Below the pieces are notes generated by a model. That model worked only from the letters and a program-made list of their open reading frames with translations, was not told where the DNA came from and did not search any database. The translations under genes and the position numbers were made by a program. Positions 1-9,500 of a DNA stretch of 34,057 nt are shown here, piece by piece. The stretch's first letter is position 1, and each line of letters opens with the position of its first letter. The DNA is taken from positions 1 to 34,057 of the forward strand of contig JABHIB010000009.1 of the NCBI GenBank assembly GCA_018671245.1, in the 5' to 3' direction. The stretch comes from an archaeon (lineage in GTDB: Archaea > Nanobdellota > Nanobdellia > SCGC-AAA011-G17 > PNOQ01).

Positions 1-1077
1 AAGATTGATATTCCAAAAGTTGGTGTTGAAAAAGATTCTGAAAGAGTTTCTTCTGAAGGTTTGACTCGTTATGTCTATGGTGCTGGATTGGTTGCATCAG
101 TTAAGGATTCAGAGATTAATTATTATCACTCTGATAGGATTCAAAGTAATCGTTTGGTAACTGATTTTTCTGGTAGTGTTGAGAAAGAGTTCAAATCTCT
201 ACCTTTTGGCCAGGAAATTTCTAATTCTGGAGTTAAATATGCTTTTGCAACTGGAAAGGAATTGGATGAGTCTGATTTGTATTATTTCGGAGCTAGATAT
301 TATGATTCTGATTTAGGAAGATTTACTTCTGTCGATCCTGTTAAAGAAAATGAACCTTATAGTTATGTTAGGAATAATCCTTTGAATTTAGTTGATCCTA
401 ATGGTAAGGATCAGGAAGAGAGTACTGGAGAACAACTTTATAATTGGGCAGAAGAACAGATAGATGAATCTGCATTTGTTTTCGGAGGAAGAGGAGAGTA
501 TTATTATGATAAAAATAATAATTGGAAAAGGGAAAAAACTCCTGCTGGTTTAAAAGGTTATGATTGTATAGGTCTTCCTATTGTAGGACTTAGCAAGATA
601 TATAATTCTAAAATTTCAAATTTTCCACCTAATCTTAAACTTATTGAAAAGTTGGAACAGGATTATGGATGGAGTAGTTATATTGTTGAACCCTCTAGTG
701 TTAATGGAGAGGCAGCTACAACTAAAGATATTGGAAATATTCCAAAAGGGTCTATTGTTTTTTTAATGCATGATATTTATGGAGGTAGTGAGTCAATTGA
801 GGGATATGAAGAAAAAAAAAGGGATGAAAAATTTTATACTCATGTTGATAAAGAAGGTAATAGAAATGTATTGGAAGTAGGCCATACTTTGATCAAAGGT
901 ACAGGAAATTTGTTTATTAATGCTATTCCAGGTAGTTTAAAATATACTCCATATGAAGCATATGAATATAATCAACAATCCAGTACTATGCTTTTTCAAG
1001 GGCCTGTTCGAGTAAAGGGCCTGCTCCCTAGACATGATCATCTTTTGGTTATAGCACCTCCAAGTAATAATGAATAA
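1..1077 (+). CDS. RHS-repeat-associated core domain protein with NlpC/P60-like (papain-fold) C-terminal tip; 5' truncated by window edge
   Basis: Frame is open from base 1 (KIDIPKVGVEKDSERVSSEGLTRYVYGAG...). Contains RHS core signature YYFGARYYDSDLGRFTSVDPVKENEPYSYVRNNPLNLVDPNG (about nt 280-405). Tip has FVFGGRG...KGYDCIGLPI and VGHTLIKGTGNLFINA, resembling NlpC/P60 Cys and His motifs. Confidence 0.8.
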   Translation, partial: KIDIPKVGVEKDSERVSSEGLTRYVYGAGLVASVKDSEINYYHSDRIQSNRLVTDFSGSVEKEFKSLPFGQEISNSGVKYAFATGKELDESDLYYFGARYYDSDLGRFTSVDPVKENEPYSYVRNNPLNLVDPNGKDQEESTGEQLYNWAEEQIDESAFVFGGRGEYYYDKNNNWKREKTPAGLKGYDCIGLPIVGLSKIYNSKISNFPPNLKLIEKLEQDYGWSSYIVEPSSVNGEAATTKDIGNIPKGSIVFLMHDIYGGSESIEGYEEKKRDEKFYTHVDKEGNRNVLEVGHTLIKGTGNLFINAIPGSLKYTPYEAYEYNQQSSTMLFQGPVRVKGLLPRHDHLLVIAPPSNNE

Positions 1078-1079
1078 TT

Positions 1080-2864
1080 TTATTCTACAGTAACTGATTT
1101 AGCTAGATTTCTAGGCCTATCAACATCTATTCCCTTTAGATCTGCTATATGATATGCTAATAACTGTAGAGGTAGAACATTAATTATCGGAGAAAGTTCG
1201 TTTATAGTTTCTGGAACTTTGATTGTATAGTCTGCTAATTTTTTGACTTCATAATCATTGTCGTTTTTTATAGCGATTATTTTCCCTTTTCTAGATTTTA
1301 CTTCTTGCATATTACTCATTATCTTTTTAGATAGGTCAGATTTTGTTGCCAAGAATACTACAGGCATATCTTCATCAATCAATGCTATAGGGCCGTGTTT
1401 CATCTCTGCTGCAGGATATCCTTCTGCATGAATATATGAGATCTCTTTAAGTTTTAGTGCACCTTCTAGAGCTACAGGAAAGTTTATTCCCCTTCCAAGA
1501 TATAAGAAATTCTTTGAATCCTTGAATTCTTTTGCTATCTCTCTAATATTATTTTCAGAATCTAAAAACTCTGATATCTTCTTAGGCAAAACTTTTATCT
1601 CTTCTATTAGTTCTCGTTTTAGTGGCAAACCTTTCTCTTGCCTTAAATATAATGATAGTATTGCTAAAGATAATACTTGTCCAGTAAATGCTTTTGTTGA
1701 AGCCACACCTATCTCTGGTCCTGCATGGATATACATCCCTGATCCTACTTCCCTAGATATTGTTGATCCTACCACATTTACTATCCCTAGAGTCTTTGTC
1801 CCGTATTCTTTTGATTCCCTTAATGCAGCTAAAGTATCTGCAGTCTCTCCAGATTGAGAAATTGCAATCACTAGATCACTGTCATTAATTATTGGTTTTC
1901 TATATCTGAATTCAGAAGCATAATCAACTTCTACTGGAATTTTTGCTAAACTTTCTAAAAGATATTTCCCAATTAAGGCAGAATGCCAGCTTGTTCCGCA
2001 TGCCAAGATTATTATTTTTTTAATCTTTTTTGTATCAAAATTGAGAGTTAGTTTTATTTCTTCTGTTATTCTACCACGAATTGTATTTTCTAGAGATCCT
2101 GGTTGCTCAAATATCTCTTTTAACATGAAGTGTTTATAGCCCTTTTTTTCGATATCTTCTAAGGACCACTTTATCTCATGGATCTCTTTGTCTATATCAG
2201 TTCCATTAATATTCTTTACTTTGTAGCCATCTTTGGTGATTCTAGCTACCTCATTATCATTTAGATAAATTACTTTCTTTGTGTGATTTAGAATTGCTGG
2301 GACGTCTGAAGCTATGAAGTTTTCTCCATCTCCTACTCCTAAAATTAGTGGAGATCCTTTTCTTGCAGCTATTATCTCTTCATGATCTTCATGTAATACT
2401 GCCAAGCCATACGTTCCTTCTATCAGTCCTAATGCTTTTATCGTTGCTTCTTCTAAATCTCCAGTGTAAAACTTTGAAATTAAATGTGCTAAAATCTCTG
2501 AATCAGTTTCGGATTTTAGATTATACCCTTCTTGTTCTAATAACTCTTTAAGTGCTGTATGATTTTCTATTATTCCATTGTGTACTATTGATATAGAATT
2601 ATTTTCATTTAGATGAGGGTGAGAATTAATCTCATTTGGTTCCCCATGAGTTGCCCAACGTGTGTGTGCTATCCCTATAGTACCTTCAGGATATTCTTGC
2701 TTCTCTAATTCTAATATTCTACCTGATTTTTTTATTGTTGTTAAAGAATTATTTAAAACTGTTAACCCTGCAGAATCATATCCTCTATATTCTAATTTCT
2801 TTAAGCCTTCTATCAGAATAGGTGCAACTTCTTTGCTCCCAATATAACCAATTATTCCACACAT
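1080..2864 (-). CDS. glmS: Glutamine-fructose-6-phosphate aminotransferase (isomerizing)
   Basis: 594 aa; MCGIIGYIG N-terminal nucleophile Cys, HTRWATHGEPNEINSHPH, SIS domains (CGTSWHSALIGKYLLE, SQSGETADTLAAL), C-terminal RPRNLAKSVTVE. Confidence 0.97.
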   Translation of the reverse strand: MCGIIGYIGSKEVAPILIEGLKKLEYRGYDSAGLTVLNNSLTTIKKSGRILELEKQEYPEGTIGIAHTRWATHGEPNEINSHPHLNENNSISIVHNGIIENHTALKELLEQEGYNLKSETDSEILAHLISKFYTGDLEEATIKALGLIEGTYGLAVLHEDHEEIIAARKGSPLILGVGDGENFIASDVPAILNHTKKVIYLNDNEVARITKDGYKVKNINGTDIDKEIHEIKWSLEDIEKKGYKHFMLKEIFEQPGSLENTIRGRITEEIKLTLNFDTKKIKKIIILACGTSWHSALIGKYLLESLAKIPVEVDYASEFRYRKPIINDSDLVIAISQSGETADTLAALRESKEYGTKTLGIVNVVGSTISREVGSGMYIHAGPEIGVASTKAFTGQVLSLAILSLYLRQEKGLPLKRELIEEIKVLPKKISEFLDSENNIREIAKEFKDSKNFLYLGRGINFPVALEGALKLKEISYIHAEGYPAAEMKHGPIALIDEDMPVVFLATKSDLSKKIMSNMQEVKSRKGKIIAIKNDNDYEVKKLADYTIKVPETINELSPIINVLPLQLLAYHIADLKGIDVDRPRNLAKSVTVE

Positions 2865-2941
2865 AATATAAATTTGTAGTTTGTTTTAATATATAAATCT
2901 TGGTAAACTTTATAAACTAATTTAGTTGTCAAATTGATTAT

Positions 2942-3024
2942 GCCGCGATCGCATAACCTGGTATTGCACCAGCCTGGAAAGCTGGGCCCTTATGGGCATC
3001 TGGGTTCAAATCCCAGTTGCGGCG
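2942..3024 (+). tRNA. tRNA-Ser(GGA), long variable arm, no encoded CCA
   Basis: Acceptor GCCGCGA/TTGCGGC plus discriminator G; anticodon stem CCAGC/GCTGG with loop CTGGAAA (anticodon GGA, 2976-2978); variable arm GCCC-TTAT-GGGC; T-arm CTGGG-TTCAAAT-CCCAG. TATA-like ctttataaa upstream. Confidence 0.95.
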
Positions 3025-3100
3025 TTTTATTTTCCATGATAGTTAACCTTATAAAGCCCCTTTATGAGTATATTATATTAATTTAGTGAGGTTACAAACA

Positions 3101-3304
3101 ATGAAAGGAACAGTTAAATTTTTCAATGAAATGAAGGGTTTTGGATTCATTGCTGCTGAAGACGGTAAAGAGTACTTCGTGCATCAATCAGACTTAGAAG
3201 AAGGTCTTAGATTGAGCGAAGACGATACTGTAGTTTTCGATGTAGAAGAAGGCGACAGAGGCCCAAAGGCAACAAATGTTAAAAAAGACGATTCTGCTGA
3301 ATAA
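3101..3304 (+). CDS. Cold-shock domain (CspA-like) protein
   Basis: MKGTVKFFNEMKGFGFIAAEDGKEYFVHQSDL, RNP1/RNP2-like motifs. ATG 3101 preferred over GTG 3086 because of the gaggt SD-like sequence at 3088-3092; TATA ccttataaag upstream. Confidence 0.95.
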   Translation: MKGTVKFFNEMKGFGFIAAEDGKEYFVHQSDLEEGLRLSEDDTVVFDVEEGDRGPKATNVKKDDSAE

Positions 3305-3361
3305 TTTTTAAAATTATATTATTAGATAGTTTATTTTTTTTCTATTTTTTTTCTATTTTTA

Positions 3362-3862
3362 CTAAAAACCAATACAAGACATATGTTTTTTCATTCCTTT
3401 ATATTTCCAAAGTAATTTTGCTTTAGATTTTTCTATAGAAATACTCATTCCACCATTATTCATAGCTTTTGTTATCACCCTACAAAAATTCCTACTATTA
3501 AGTTCAGCAATATAATTTGAAGATATACCTATAATAAGATCAGGATCTTCAACAGTTCCTTCGTATATCTTTTTCTCAGTTATTACGAAACTTTTTTCCC
3601 ATTCTCTTTCACCAGAATTAAAATTATAAAATTTCAAGATTATTTTTGAGTTTTTTGGCAAATCTTTAATTACTGCATTTCTAGCTAAATGATCTGCAAG
3701 ATTTCCATAATTAACATCTACTGCAGGAACCGGATTAACAACTCTTCCAGTCTGTGGCCTAGCTCCTGGACCAAATGGAACATCTTTTCCGCTAGAAAAC
3801 ATACTTAGTCCAAAAATTATCATGAAAATAGCCAACACCCCTAAGAAAATATATTTTTTCAT
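3362..3862 (-). CDS. Signal-anchored hypothetical protein; possible SCP2-like domain
   Basis: N-terminal hydrophobic segment MKKYIFLGVLAIFMIIFGLSMFSSG; C-terminal part (VEDPDLIIGISSNYIAEL...) weakly SCP2-like. Confidence 0.6.
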   Translation of the reverse strand: MKKYIFLGVLAIFMIIFGLSMFSSGKDVPFGPGARPQTGRVVNPVPAVDVNYGNLADHLARNAVIKDLPKNSKIILKFYNFNSGEREWEKSFVITEKKIYEGTVEDPDLIIGISSNYIAELNSRNFCRVITKAMNNGGMSISIEKSKAKLLWKYKGMKKHMSCIGF

Positions 3863-3913
3863 AAAATTAACGAGAGTAAATAATTTATATAAGTTTCTAA
3901 TAATTTAGATTAA

Positions 3914-4144
3914 TTATCTAATTTTATAAAAACTATTCAAATATTTTGAAAGATAATCATATTCTCTAGAGATATCCTCTGCCCCGGAATAACATTTAGG
4001 GCACAATTGTCCTGCACCATCAACATAGAATGATCTCTCTTCAATAGCAATGTCTGTTTTGTATTCAGTTTTGATTTCACACATAACACATAGGTCAAAA
4101 CCATCTTCAGACACATATTTTTCAAGATTATTTTCATCTACCAT
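3914..4144 (-). CDS. Small putative zinc-binding protein (two CxxC)
   Basis: CVMC...CPKC motifs. ORF track starts at 4201, but ATG at 4144 (MVDENNLEK) is preferred, with a TATA-like sequence upstream. Confidence 0.55.
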   Translation of the reverse strand: MVDENNLEKYVSEDGFDLCVMCEIKTEYKTDIAIEERSFYVDGAGQLCPKCYSGAEDISREYDYLSKYLNSFYKIR

Positions 4145-4354
4145 GTATAAAGTGTAAATGGAAGAGCTTAAAAGATTAACTGAAAGCAGATTATTTTGCA
4201 AAATTGTGAATTTCTGGAGCTCATGATGGACTTTTTCAAGATATAATACTCTCTTAAATTACCTCAGAATTAGAGATTTATGAAGTTTTTGTTAAAAATA
4301 GGGCAATTGCAAAGGTTTATAAACCCGAATTTTGACAAAATTAATTAGTATTAG

Positions 4355-4399
4355 ATGGAGAAAGAAAAAGCAGTAATTAAACTTACACACTTTTTCTAA
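4355..4399 (+). promoter_or_regulatory. Candidate leader/uORF and inverted repeat in 5'UTR of DEAD-box helicase gene
   Basis: ATG GAG AAA ... TTC TAA encodes MEKEKAVIKLTHFF; AGAAAAAG/CTTTTTCT 8-bp inverted repeat within it; lies between TATA (tttataaa near 4317-4323) and ATG 4412. Confidence 0.35.
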
Positions 4400-4411
4400 A
4401 CAAAATTTAAA

Positions 4412-5578
4412 ATGAAAACATTTGAACAATTAAACATAGAGAAATCGATATTAGACGTAATAAAAGAAGAAGGTTTTGATAAACCTACAGAAATTCAAGA
4501 GAAAACTATACCTCTAGCAATTGAGGGTAGAGATATTTTGGCAGGTTCAGCAACTGGATCTGGAAAGACTCTTGCTTTTGGAGCAGGAATCATACAGAAT
4601 ACTCAGAAAGGAGGCGGAATACAGGCCTTAATCTTAACACCAACAAGAGAATTAGCACAACAGGTTAAAGATTCATTAAAAAAGTTTTCAAAGAATAAGA
4701 AATTAATAATCACTTCAGTTTATGGAGGAATGCCAATACGGGGACAATTTAAGAGATTAGAAGAAGCAGATATTGTTGTTGGAACTCCTGGAAGGATTTT
4801 AGATCATATCAATAGAAGAACTATAAGATTGAAAGAAGTAAGAACCTTGGTTTTAGATGAAGCAGATAGAATGCTTGATATGGGATTCATAGATGATGTT
4901 GAGAAAATAATGAAGAATCTTCCAAAAGATAAGCAAACTCTATTATTTTCAGCTACAATTCATGGTATGGTTGCACATATGATTGAAAAATTCTTGAATA
5001 ATCCTGTAAAAATAGAAGTAGAATCTAATGTAGATCCTGCAAAATTAAAACAAGGATATTATGATGTACAAGATAATCTGAAGTACTCATTGTTAGTAAA
5101 CTTGTTGAAAAAGGAAGAATCAGGTTTAGTGATGGTATTTTGTAATACTAGGCACAATACAGATTTTATTGCAAATAATTTGAGTGGAAACGGCATAGAT
5201 GCAGAAGCAATTCATGGTGGATTTACTCAAAAGAAAAGAAATAGAATACTTGAAAAATTCCATACACAAAAAGTTTTGACTTTGGTATGTACTGATGTTG
5301 CAGCAAGAGGACTAGATATACAAGATGTTTCTCACATCTATAATTATGATGTTCCTACAGATCCTAAAGATTATATCCACAGGATTGGAAGAACTGCAAG
5401 AGCAGGTAAGAAAGGGGAAGCGATTACAATACTTTCCTCTAGAGACCACGACAACTTCAGAAGAGTTGCTCAGGCGAACCAAATTAGTATCCCTAAGTTA
5501 GATACTCCGCAAATTGATAGAGTTAATTTAACTTGGAAAGCTAAACCTACTAAGTTTAGGAAAAAAAGAAGACGTTAA
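4412..5578 (+). CDS. DEAD-box ATP-dependent RNA helicase
   Basis: Motifs ATGSGKT, PTRELAQQ, TPGRI, DEAD, SAT, ARGLDI, HRIGRTAR. Confidence 0.97.
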   Translation: MKTFEQLNIEKSILDVIKEEGFDKPTEIQEKTIPLAIEGRDILAGSATGSGKTLAFGAGIIQNTQKGGGIQALILTPTRELAQQVKDSLKKFSKNKKLIITSVYGGMPIRGQFKRLEEADIVVGTPGRILDHINRRTIRLKEVRTLVLDEADRMLDMGFIDDVEKIMKNLPKDKQTLLFSATIHGMVAHMIEKFLNNPVKIEVESNVDPAKLKQGYYDVQDNLKYSLLVNLLKKEESGLVMVFCNTRHNTDFIANNLSGNGIDAEAIHGGFTQKKRNRILEKFHTQKVLTLVCTDVAARGLDIQDVSHIYNYDVPTDPKDYIHRIGRTARAGKKGEAITILSSRDHDNFRRVAQANQISIPKLDTPQIDRVNLTWKAKPTKFRKKRRR

Positions 5579-5584
5579 AAAAAA

Positions 5585-5983
5585 TTAAAATAGGGGATTT
5601 TCCCCTATTTTCCAAAACGTTCCCCCTATTTCTTCTACTATTGGAGCTAATCCTACACAAGTACAGGAATCACATTTCATTACAGATTGGTGACCTCCAC
5701 TTCCACTTTTACCACCTAATTTATTACACTGACTTGCTATTCCACTAGTACCACCGAATCCTATACACCAAGATTCACATGCAACTTGTGCCTGTGCTTC
5801 TCCAGCTGCATCTGCGGCATCCGCTGTTGGTTCTGGTGAACCACAACCATAGAAGTGTCCATCTATTTCTGTATTCATAGGACATTTACTCCATTTAAAA
5901 TCTTCCCACCCATACGATGCACTAACTGAGATTGTGACAATCAATAATGTTAGTATTGTTGGGATAAATATTTTCTTATTCAT
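5585..5983 (-). CDS. Secreted small Cys-rich hypothetical protein
   Basis: Signal peptide MNKKIFIPTILTLLIVTISVSASYG; about eight Cys in the mature part (CPMN, CGSP, CESWC, CNK, CDSCTC). Confidence 0.65.
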   Translation of the reverse strand: MNKKIFIPTILTLLIVTISVSASYGWEDFKWSKCPMNTEIDGHFYGCGSPEPTADAADAAGEAQAQVACESWCIGFGGTSGIASQCNKLGGKSGSGGHQSVMKCDSCTCVGLAPIVEEIGGTFWKIGENPLF

Positions 5984-6151
5984 TTTTAAGTACCTCCAAA
6001 GTCCTTAATATACATAATATGTGGGAATTTTCTTTTAAAGATACTTTTTTCAAGTCTCCACAAAGCTTTATGAAGCTTTAATCAGAATTAAAGTGATAGA
6101 TATTGTCGATTATTAGAAAGCTATTTATAGAGTATTTATCAAATTATTTAT

Positions 6152-6337
6152 ATGAAAAAGAGGATTTTATCATTTGTGTTAGTGTTTCTTGTAATTAGTA
6201 TGTCTTTTGGTTATTCTTCTGATGCTCTGCTTAGTGATGTAGATGTTCCTAGGGTTGATGTTGGAAAAGATTCTGAAAGAGTTTCTTCTGAAGGTTTGAC
6301 TCGTTATGTCTATGGTGCTGGATTGGTTGAATTATGA
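6152..6337 (+). pseudogene. Truncated RHS-locus leader: signal peptide plus linker shared with the first RHS gene, stop after 61 aa
   Basis: MKKRILSFVLVFLVISMSFGYSSDA signal peptide followed by KDSERVSSEGLTRYVYGAGLV identical to the first locus; frame then closes at TGA. Confidence 0.7.
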
Positions 6338-6890
6338 AATTTTTAAAAAAATTAATCTTTTACTTCCTGGCGATTCAACTTATGAGGAGGAAGTTTTATT
6401 CCATGCAAAAAAGGTTAGTGGATATGTGTGGAATAAAGACTCTGGAATTGATATACCTGGTTATGAAGGCATTAAAATATATGATAGTTCTCGAGCAAAA
6501 GGAGATGGAAAGTGGGGAGACCCATATAAAATCAGTCCAACTACATTTTTAAGTAATATATTACTTTCAGGGTGTAGTGTTTGTTATGAAAAGAATATAT
6601 TCGTAGCATATTATTTACAAGAAATGTTTGAATCCGAGAATCTAGAAGTTCAATCCAGATATGTGAAAACTAGGAGGGCGAAAAAAGATGGAACCGGATT
6701 TAGAGATGGATATCATCAAACAACCATCATTATCCTTTATGGTGAAGAACATATTATAGATTGGGGAAAGATAAAGACTCGTGAAGAGGATTTAGGAGAT
6801 TATGATGAAGGAGGAGGTGGAAATAAAATCGTTGAAGATGTCGAATTTACTGAAAATCAAGACGGAATGATATATCATGGGAATAAATAA
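6306..6890 (+). CDS. Orphan RHS-type toxin tip, transglutaminase-like (papain-fold) candidate, +1 relative to its leader
   Basis: GCSVCYEKNIFVAYYLQEMFESENLEVQSRYV ... GYHQTTIIILYGEEHIIDWGKI resembles a transglutaminase-like Cys/His/Asp arrangement. ATG 6306 lies inside the shared linker in another frame. Confidence 0.5.
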   Translation: MSMVLDWLNYEIFKKINLLLPGDSTYEEEVLFHAKKVSGYVWNKDSGIDIPGYEGIKIYDSSRAKGDGKWGDPYKISPTTFLSNILLSGCSVCYEKNIFVAYYLQEMFESENLEVQSRYVKTRRAKKDGTGFRDGYHQTTIIILYGEEHIIDWGKIKTREEDLGDYDEGGGGNKIVEDVEFTENQDGMIYHGNK

Positions 6891-6900
6891 AATTATAACT

Positions 6901-7245
6901 TCAGTATTCTTTTTTTATCTCTACTTCTTTTAAATTTTTCTCAGAAATATATTTATTTAAGTACTTCATTGCTACTTCTACTACAAACTCGTCCCTTAGA
7001 TAGATATGTAAATCTTTTTTTTCCCATAAACTATAGGTTTCATAAACAGATATTAGTTTTTTTTCATAACCTTCTACACGTGGTTGAAAATCAATAGTTT
7101 GGTTTATCTCTCTCGCACCTTTTTCCCAAATGTGTGAGCCCCATTTAAATTCACTTACAATTAATTCTCCTTCGTATTCTGGAGCTAATTCGTTAGCTAT
7201 TTCTTGTAAAACATCTTCTAATCGTCTCTTTTTTTTCCAAAACAT
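6901..7245 (-). CDS. Hypothetical protein
   Basis: 114-aa ORF with charged, plausible composition; no recognised motif. Confidence 0.5.
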   Translation of the reverse strand: MFWKKKRRLEDVLQEIANELAPEYEGELIVSEFKWGSHIWEKGAREINQTIDFQPRVEGYEKKLISVYETYSLWEKKDLHIYLRDEFVVEVAMKYLNKYISEKNLKEVEIKKEY

Positions 7246-7302
7246 AAAGAATTATTGGGTTTGGTGTATAAAAAGTTAATTATTTAATATTTTTATAAGA
7301 AT

Positions 7303-8469
7303 TCAGTTTCTATTTTTTTTCTTGTAATCTCTCTTTATTTTGTAGTCTGTTTTTATAAATTCAAATTTTGGAAGAGTTTTCTTCCTAATTTCTACTTTGT
7401 TCACTTCTATAACTTTCTTAAAATGATCTTTATCTCTCTCTGCAACTAGACTTATCGCTTTTCCTTCTTTGCCTGCTCTTGCAGTTCTTCCAATCCTGTG
7501 GATATAGAATCTCGGATCAAATGGCGAATCATAATTGTATATATGGGAAATTTCTTCCACATCCAACCCTCTAGCAAGTACATTTGTACCAACTACTATT
7601 GTTTTTTTACCTTTATTAAAATCCCTTATTATCTTATTTCTCTGTTTTTGGTCAACTCCGCTATGAAAAGAATAAACATCTAGCCCACTTAATTTCAAGT
7701 TTTTAGAAACAAAATCTACATTATTCTTAGTGTTACAAAATACTATAACTAATTTTGATTGTTCTTGCTGCAATAAATGGGTTAAAAGGGATAATTTTTG
7801 TTTTGTAGTTACCTCATAATATATCTGTTCTAGTTTAGAAGTATCTACTTTTTCTTTTGCAGCTATAGATACTGGGTTTTTCATATATTCTCCAGCTAAC
7901 TTTTTTATCTCTTTTGATTGTGTTGCTGAAAATAATAGAGTTTGAATTTTCTTTGGTAAGTGTTTCATTATCTTTTTTATTGTTGGAAAAAACCCTAACT
8001 TAGCCATAACATCTGCCTCATCTAAGATCAGAGTTGTTATCCTCTGTAAATAAATAGATTTGGTTTTTGTGTGTTCTAGTACTCTTCCAGGAGTTCCAAC
8101 AACAATATCTGCATCTTCTAAGCTTTTTACTTGCTTATTAAATGAAACTCCTCCGTAAACCGTGGCTACATTTAATCCCTTATATTCTGAAAATGTTTTG
8201 AAGACATCTGCAACTTGTTCTACAAGTTCTCGGGTTGGTACTAAAACTAATGCCTGCATTCCAAAATCTGGCTCAACCTTTTGAATTGTTCCTGCAGCAA
8301 AAGCAAGAGTCTTTCCAGAACCTGTTTTAGAACTAGCTATTACATCCTTATCTTCTAGTATCGATGGTATAGTTTTAACTTGTATACTAGTTGGTTGTTT
8401 GAAATGAGTCCCTATTAACTTAACTAATGGTTTTTCTAATAATAGATCTTCAAATTTAGTCTTATCCAT
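7303..8469 (-). CDS. DEAD-box ATP-dependent RNA helicase (second paralog)
   Basis: SKTGSGKT, PTRELVEQ, TPGRV, DEAD, SAT, ARGLDV, HRIGRTAR motifs. Confidence 0.97.
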   Translation of the reverse strand: MDKTKFEDLLLEKPLVKLIGTHFKQPTSIQVKTIPSILEDKDVIASSKTGSGKTLAFAAGTIQKVEPDFGMQALVLVPTRELVEQVADVFKTFSEYKGLNVATVYGGVSFNKQVKSLEDADIVVGTPGRVLEHTKTKSIYLQRITTLILDEADVMAKLGFFPTIKKIMKHLPKKIQTLLFSATQSKEIKKLAGEYMKNPVSIAAKEKVDTSKLEQIYYEVTTKQKLSLLTHLLQQEQSKLVIVFCNTKNNVDFVSKNLKLSGLDVYSFHSGVDQKQRNKIIRDFNKGKKTIVVGTNVLARGLDVEEISHIYNYDSPFDPRFYIHRIGRTARAGKEGKAISLVAERDKDHFKKVIEVNKVEIRKKTLPKFEFIKTDYKIKRDYKKKNRN

Positions 8470-8504
8470 ATAGTTTAACTTAAATTTAGTGTTTTTAAAT
8501 GTAA

Positions 8505-9404
8505 TTAAAATGTATATTCTTCTAACTTTTTTACATTACCAATTGTACCGGTTTTCGTGTCCAAGTTGTATGAACTAACTGATTGAGGATTTCCATTTTC
8601 ATCGATATTCACTTCCATGAAAGTTCCATAATCAAACTGACGGATAGGTTCTAAAGTCCTAGGATCTAGAAGTTCAAATCTTCCCAAATTTCCAGGATTT
8701 AATATTAGTGTATCTTCTCCAGTCTTTGGATTTTGATAAACTTTTACACCTTTAACTCCACTAGGATTATTGCCATTTGGTCCTGCTTCGTGTATATGGC
8801 CGGAAAGAACTAATTTAGGTGAGTAATCTATAATGTGTTGAGTTGTTGCAGGAGTACCTACATTTTGACCGTTAAACATATCATCACAAAAACCTCTTGG
8901 AGGATTATGAATCATGCAAATATCTGATTTTTTATTAGTTAGTAGACTATATAATTCCTGGTGATCAAAGTACTCAATCTCACCCAATCTTTGTAATAAT
9001 TCTATATGTCCTGGACTTGCATCTGCACCGCCATAACCCACTACACTAGCATTTCCGAAGCTCATAGTCTTTTTATGTAAATTGCTTTCTCCGAATACTG
9101 CTTCTGAATCTTGAGTTCCATCATAATTTCCTGGCACCATTACTAAAGGTATTCCGGATTGATCGATTATTTGTTTCATTTCTCCAAGAACTTGTCTAGA
9201 ATGATCCCTTTTAGCTTGTATAAACCTCTGTTCATCCCTTCCTCTTACTAATTGTTCTAGATCATTAGAAGTGTAAGGTCTAAGTCCCATATCGCCCAAT
9301 ATAAGAATTCTATCTGCACATTGTGCTTGAGCATAATCTACGAAAGTTTCTAATGCTTCTACATCATCATGGATGTCTGAACAAATTAATAATTTTTCAA
9401 CCAT
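8505..9404 (-). CDS. Calcineurin-like metallophosphoesterase
   Basis: ICSDIHDD, LGDMG, PGNYD, GHIH motifs. Internal ATG at 9404 (MVEKLLICSDIHDD), preceded by SD-like gaggt, preferred over ORF-track start 9434. Confidence 0.92.
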   Translation of the reverse strand: MVEKLLICSDIHDDVEALETFVDYAQAQCADRILILGDMGLRPYTSNDLEQLVRGRDEQRFIQAKRDHSRQVLGEMKQIIDQSGIPLVMVPGNYDGTQDSEAVFGESNLHKKTMSFGNASVVGYGGADASPGHIELLQRLGEIEYFDHQELYSLLTNKKSDICMIHNPPRGFCDDMFNGQNVGTPATTQHIIDYSPKLVLSGHIHEAGPNGNNPSGVKGVKVYQNPKTGEDTLILNPGNLGRFELLDPRTLEPIRQFDYGTFMEVNIDENGNPQSVSSYNLDTKTGTIGNVKKLEEYTF

Positions 9405-9500
9405 TTTAGTTACCTCTTTTGTATTATCAGACAATCACTCTTTATAAACCTTTGTTTTATTAGTCCTAATGTAGTAGTAACAATATTTAGAATTAAAAAA

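Noticed and set aside
1522-2847. Plus-strand ORFs at 1522, 2348 and 2662
   Set aside because: Antisense to glmS, which is strongly supported by full-length motifs.
6334-6552. 72-aa plus-strand ORF
   Set aside because: Alternative frame of the RHS tip region; Lys/Met/Leu-rich shadow with no motif, whereas the 6306 frame has papain-like features.
6901-7245. Immunity protein for the adjacent RHS tip
   Set aside because: Convergent orientation and no recognisable immunity family; adjacency alone is not enough.
4412-8469. Two 388-aa DEAD-box helicases as a recent duplication
   Set aside because: Equal length is coincidental; sequences are clearly diverged outside motifs, so ordinary paralogs.
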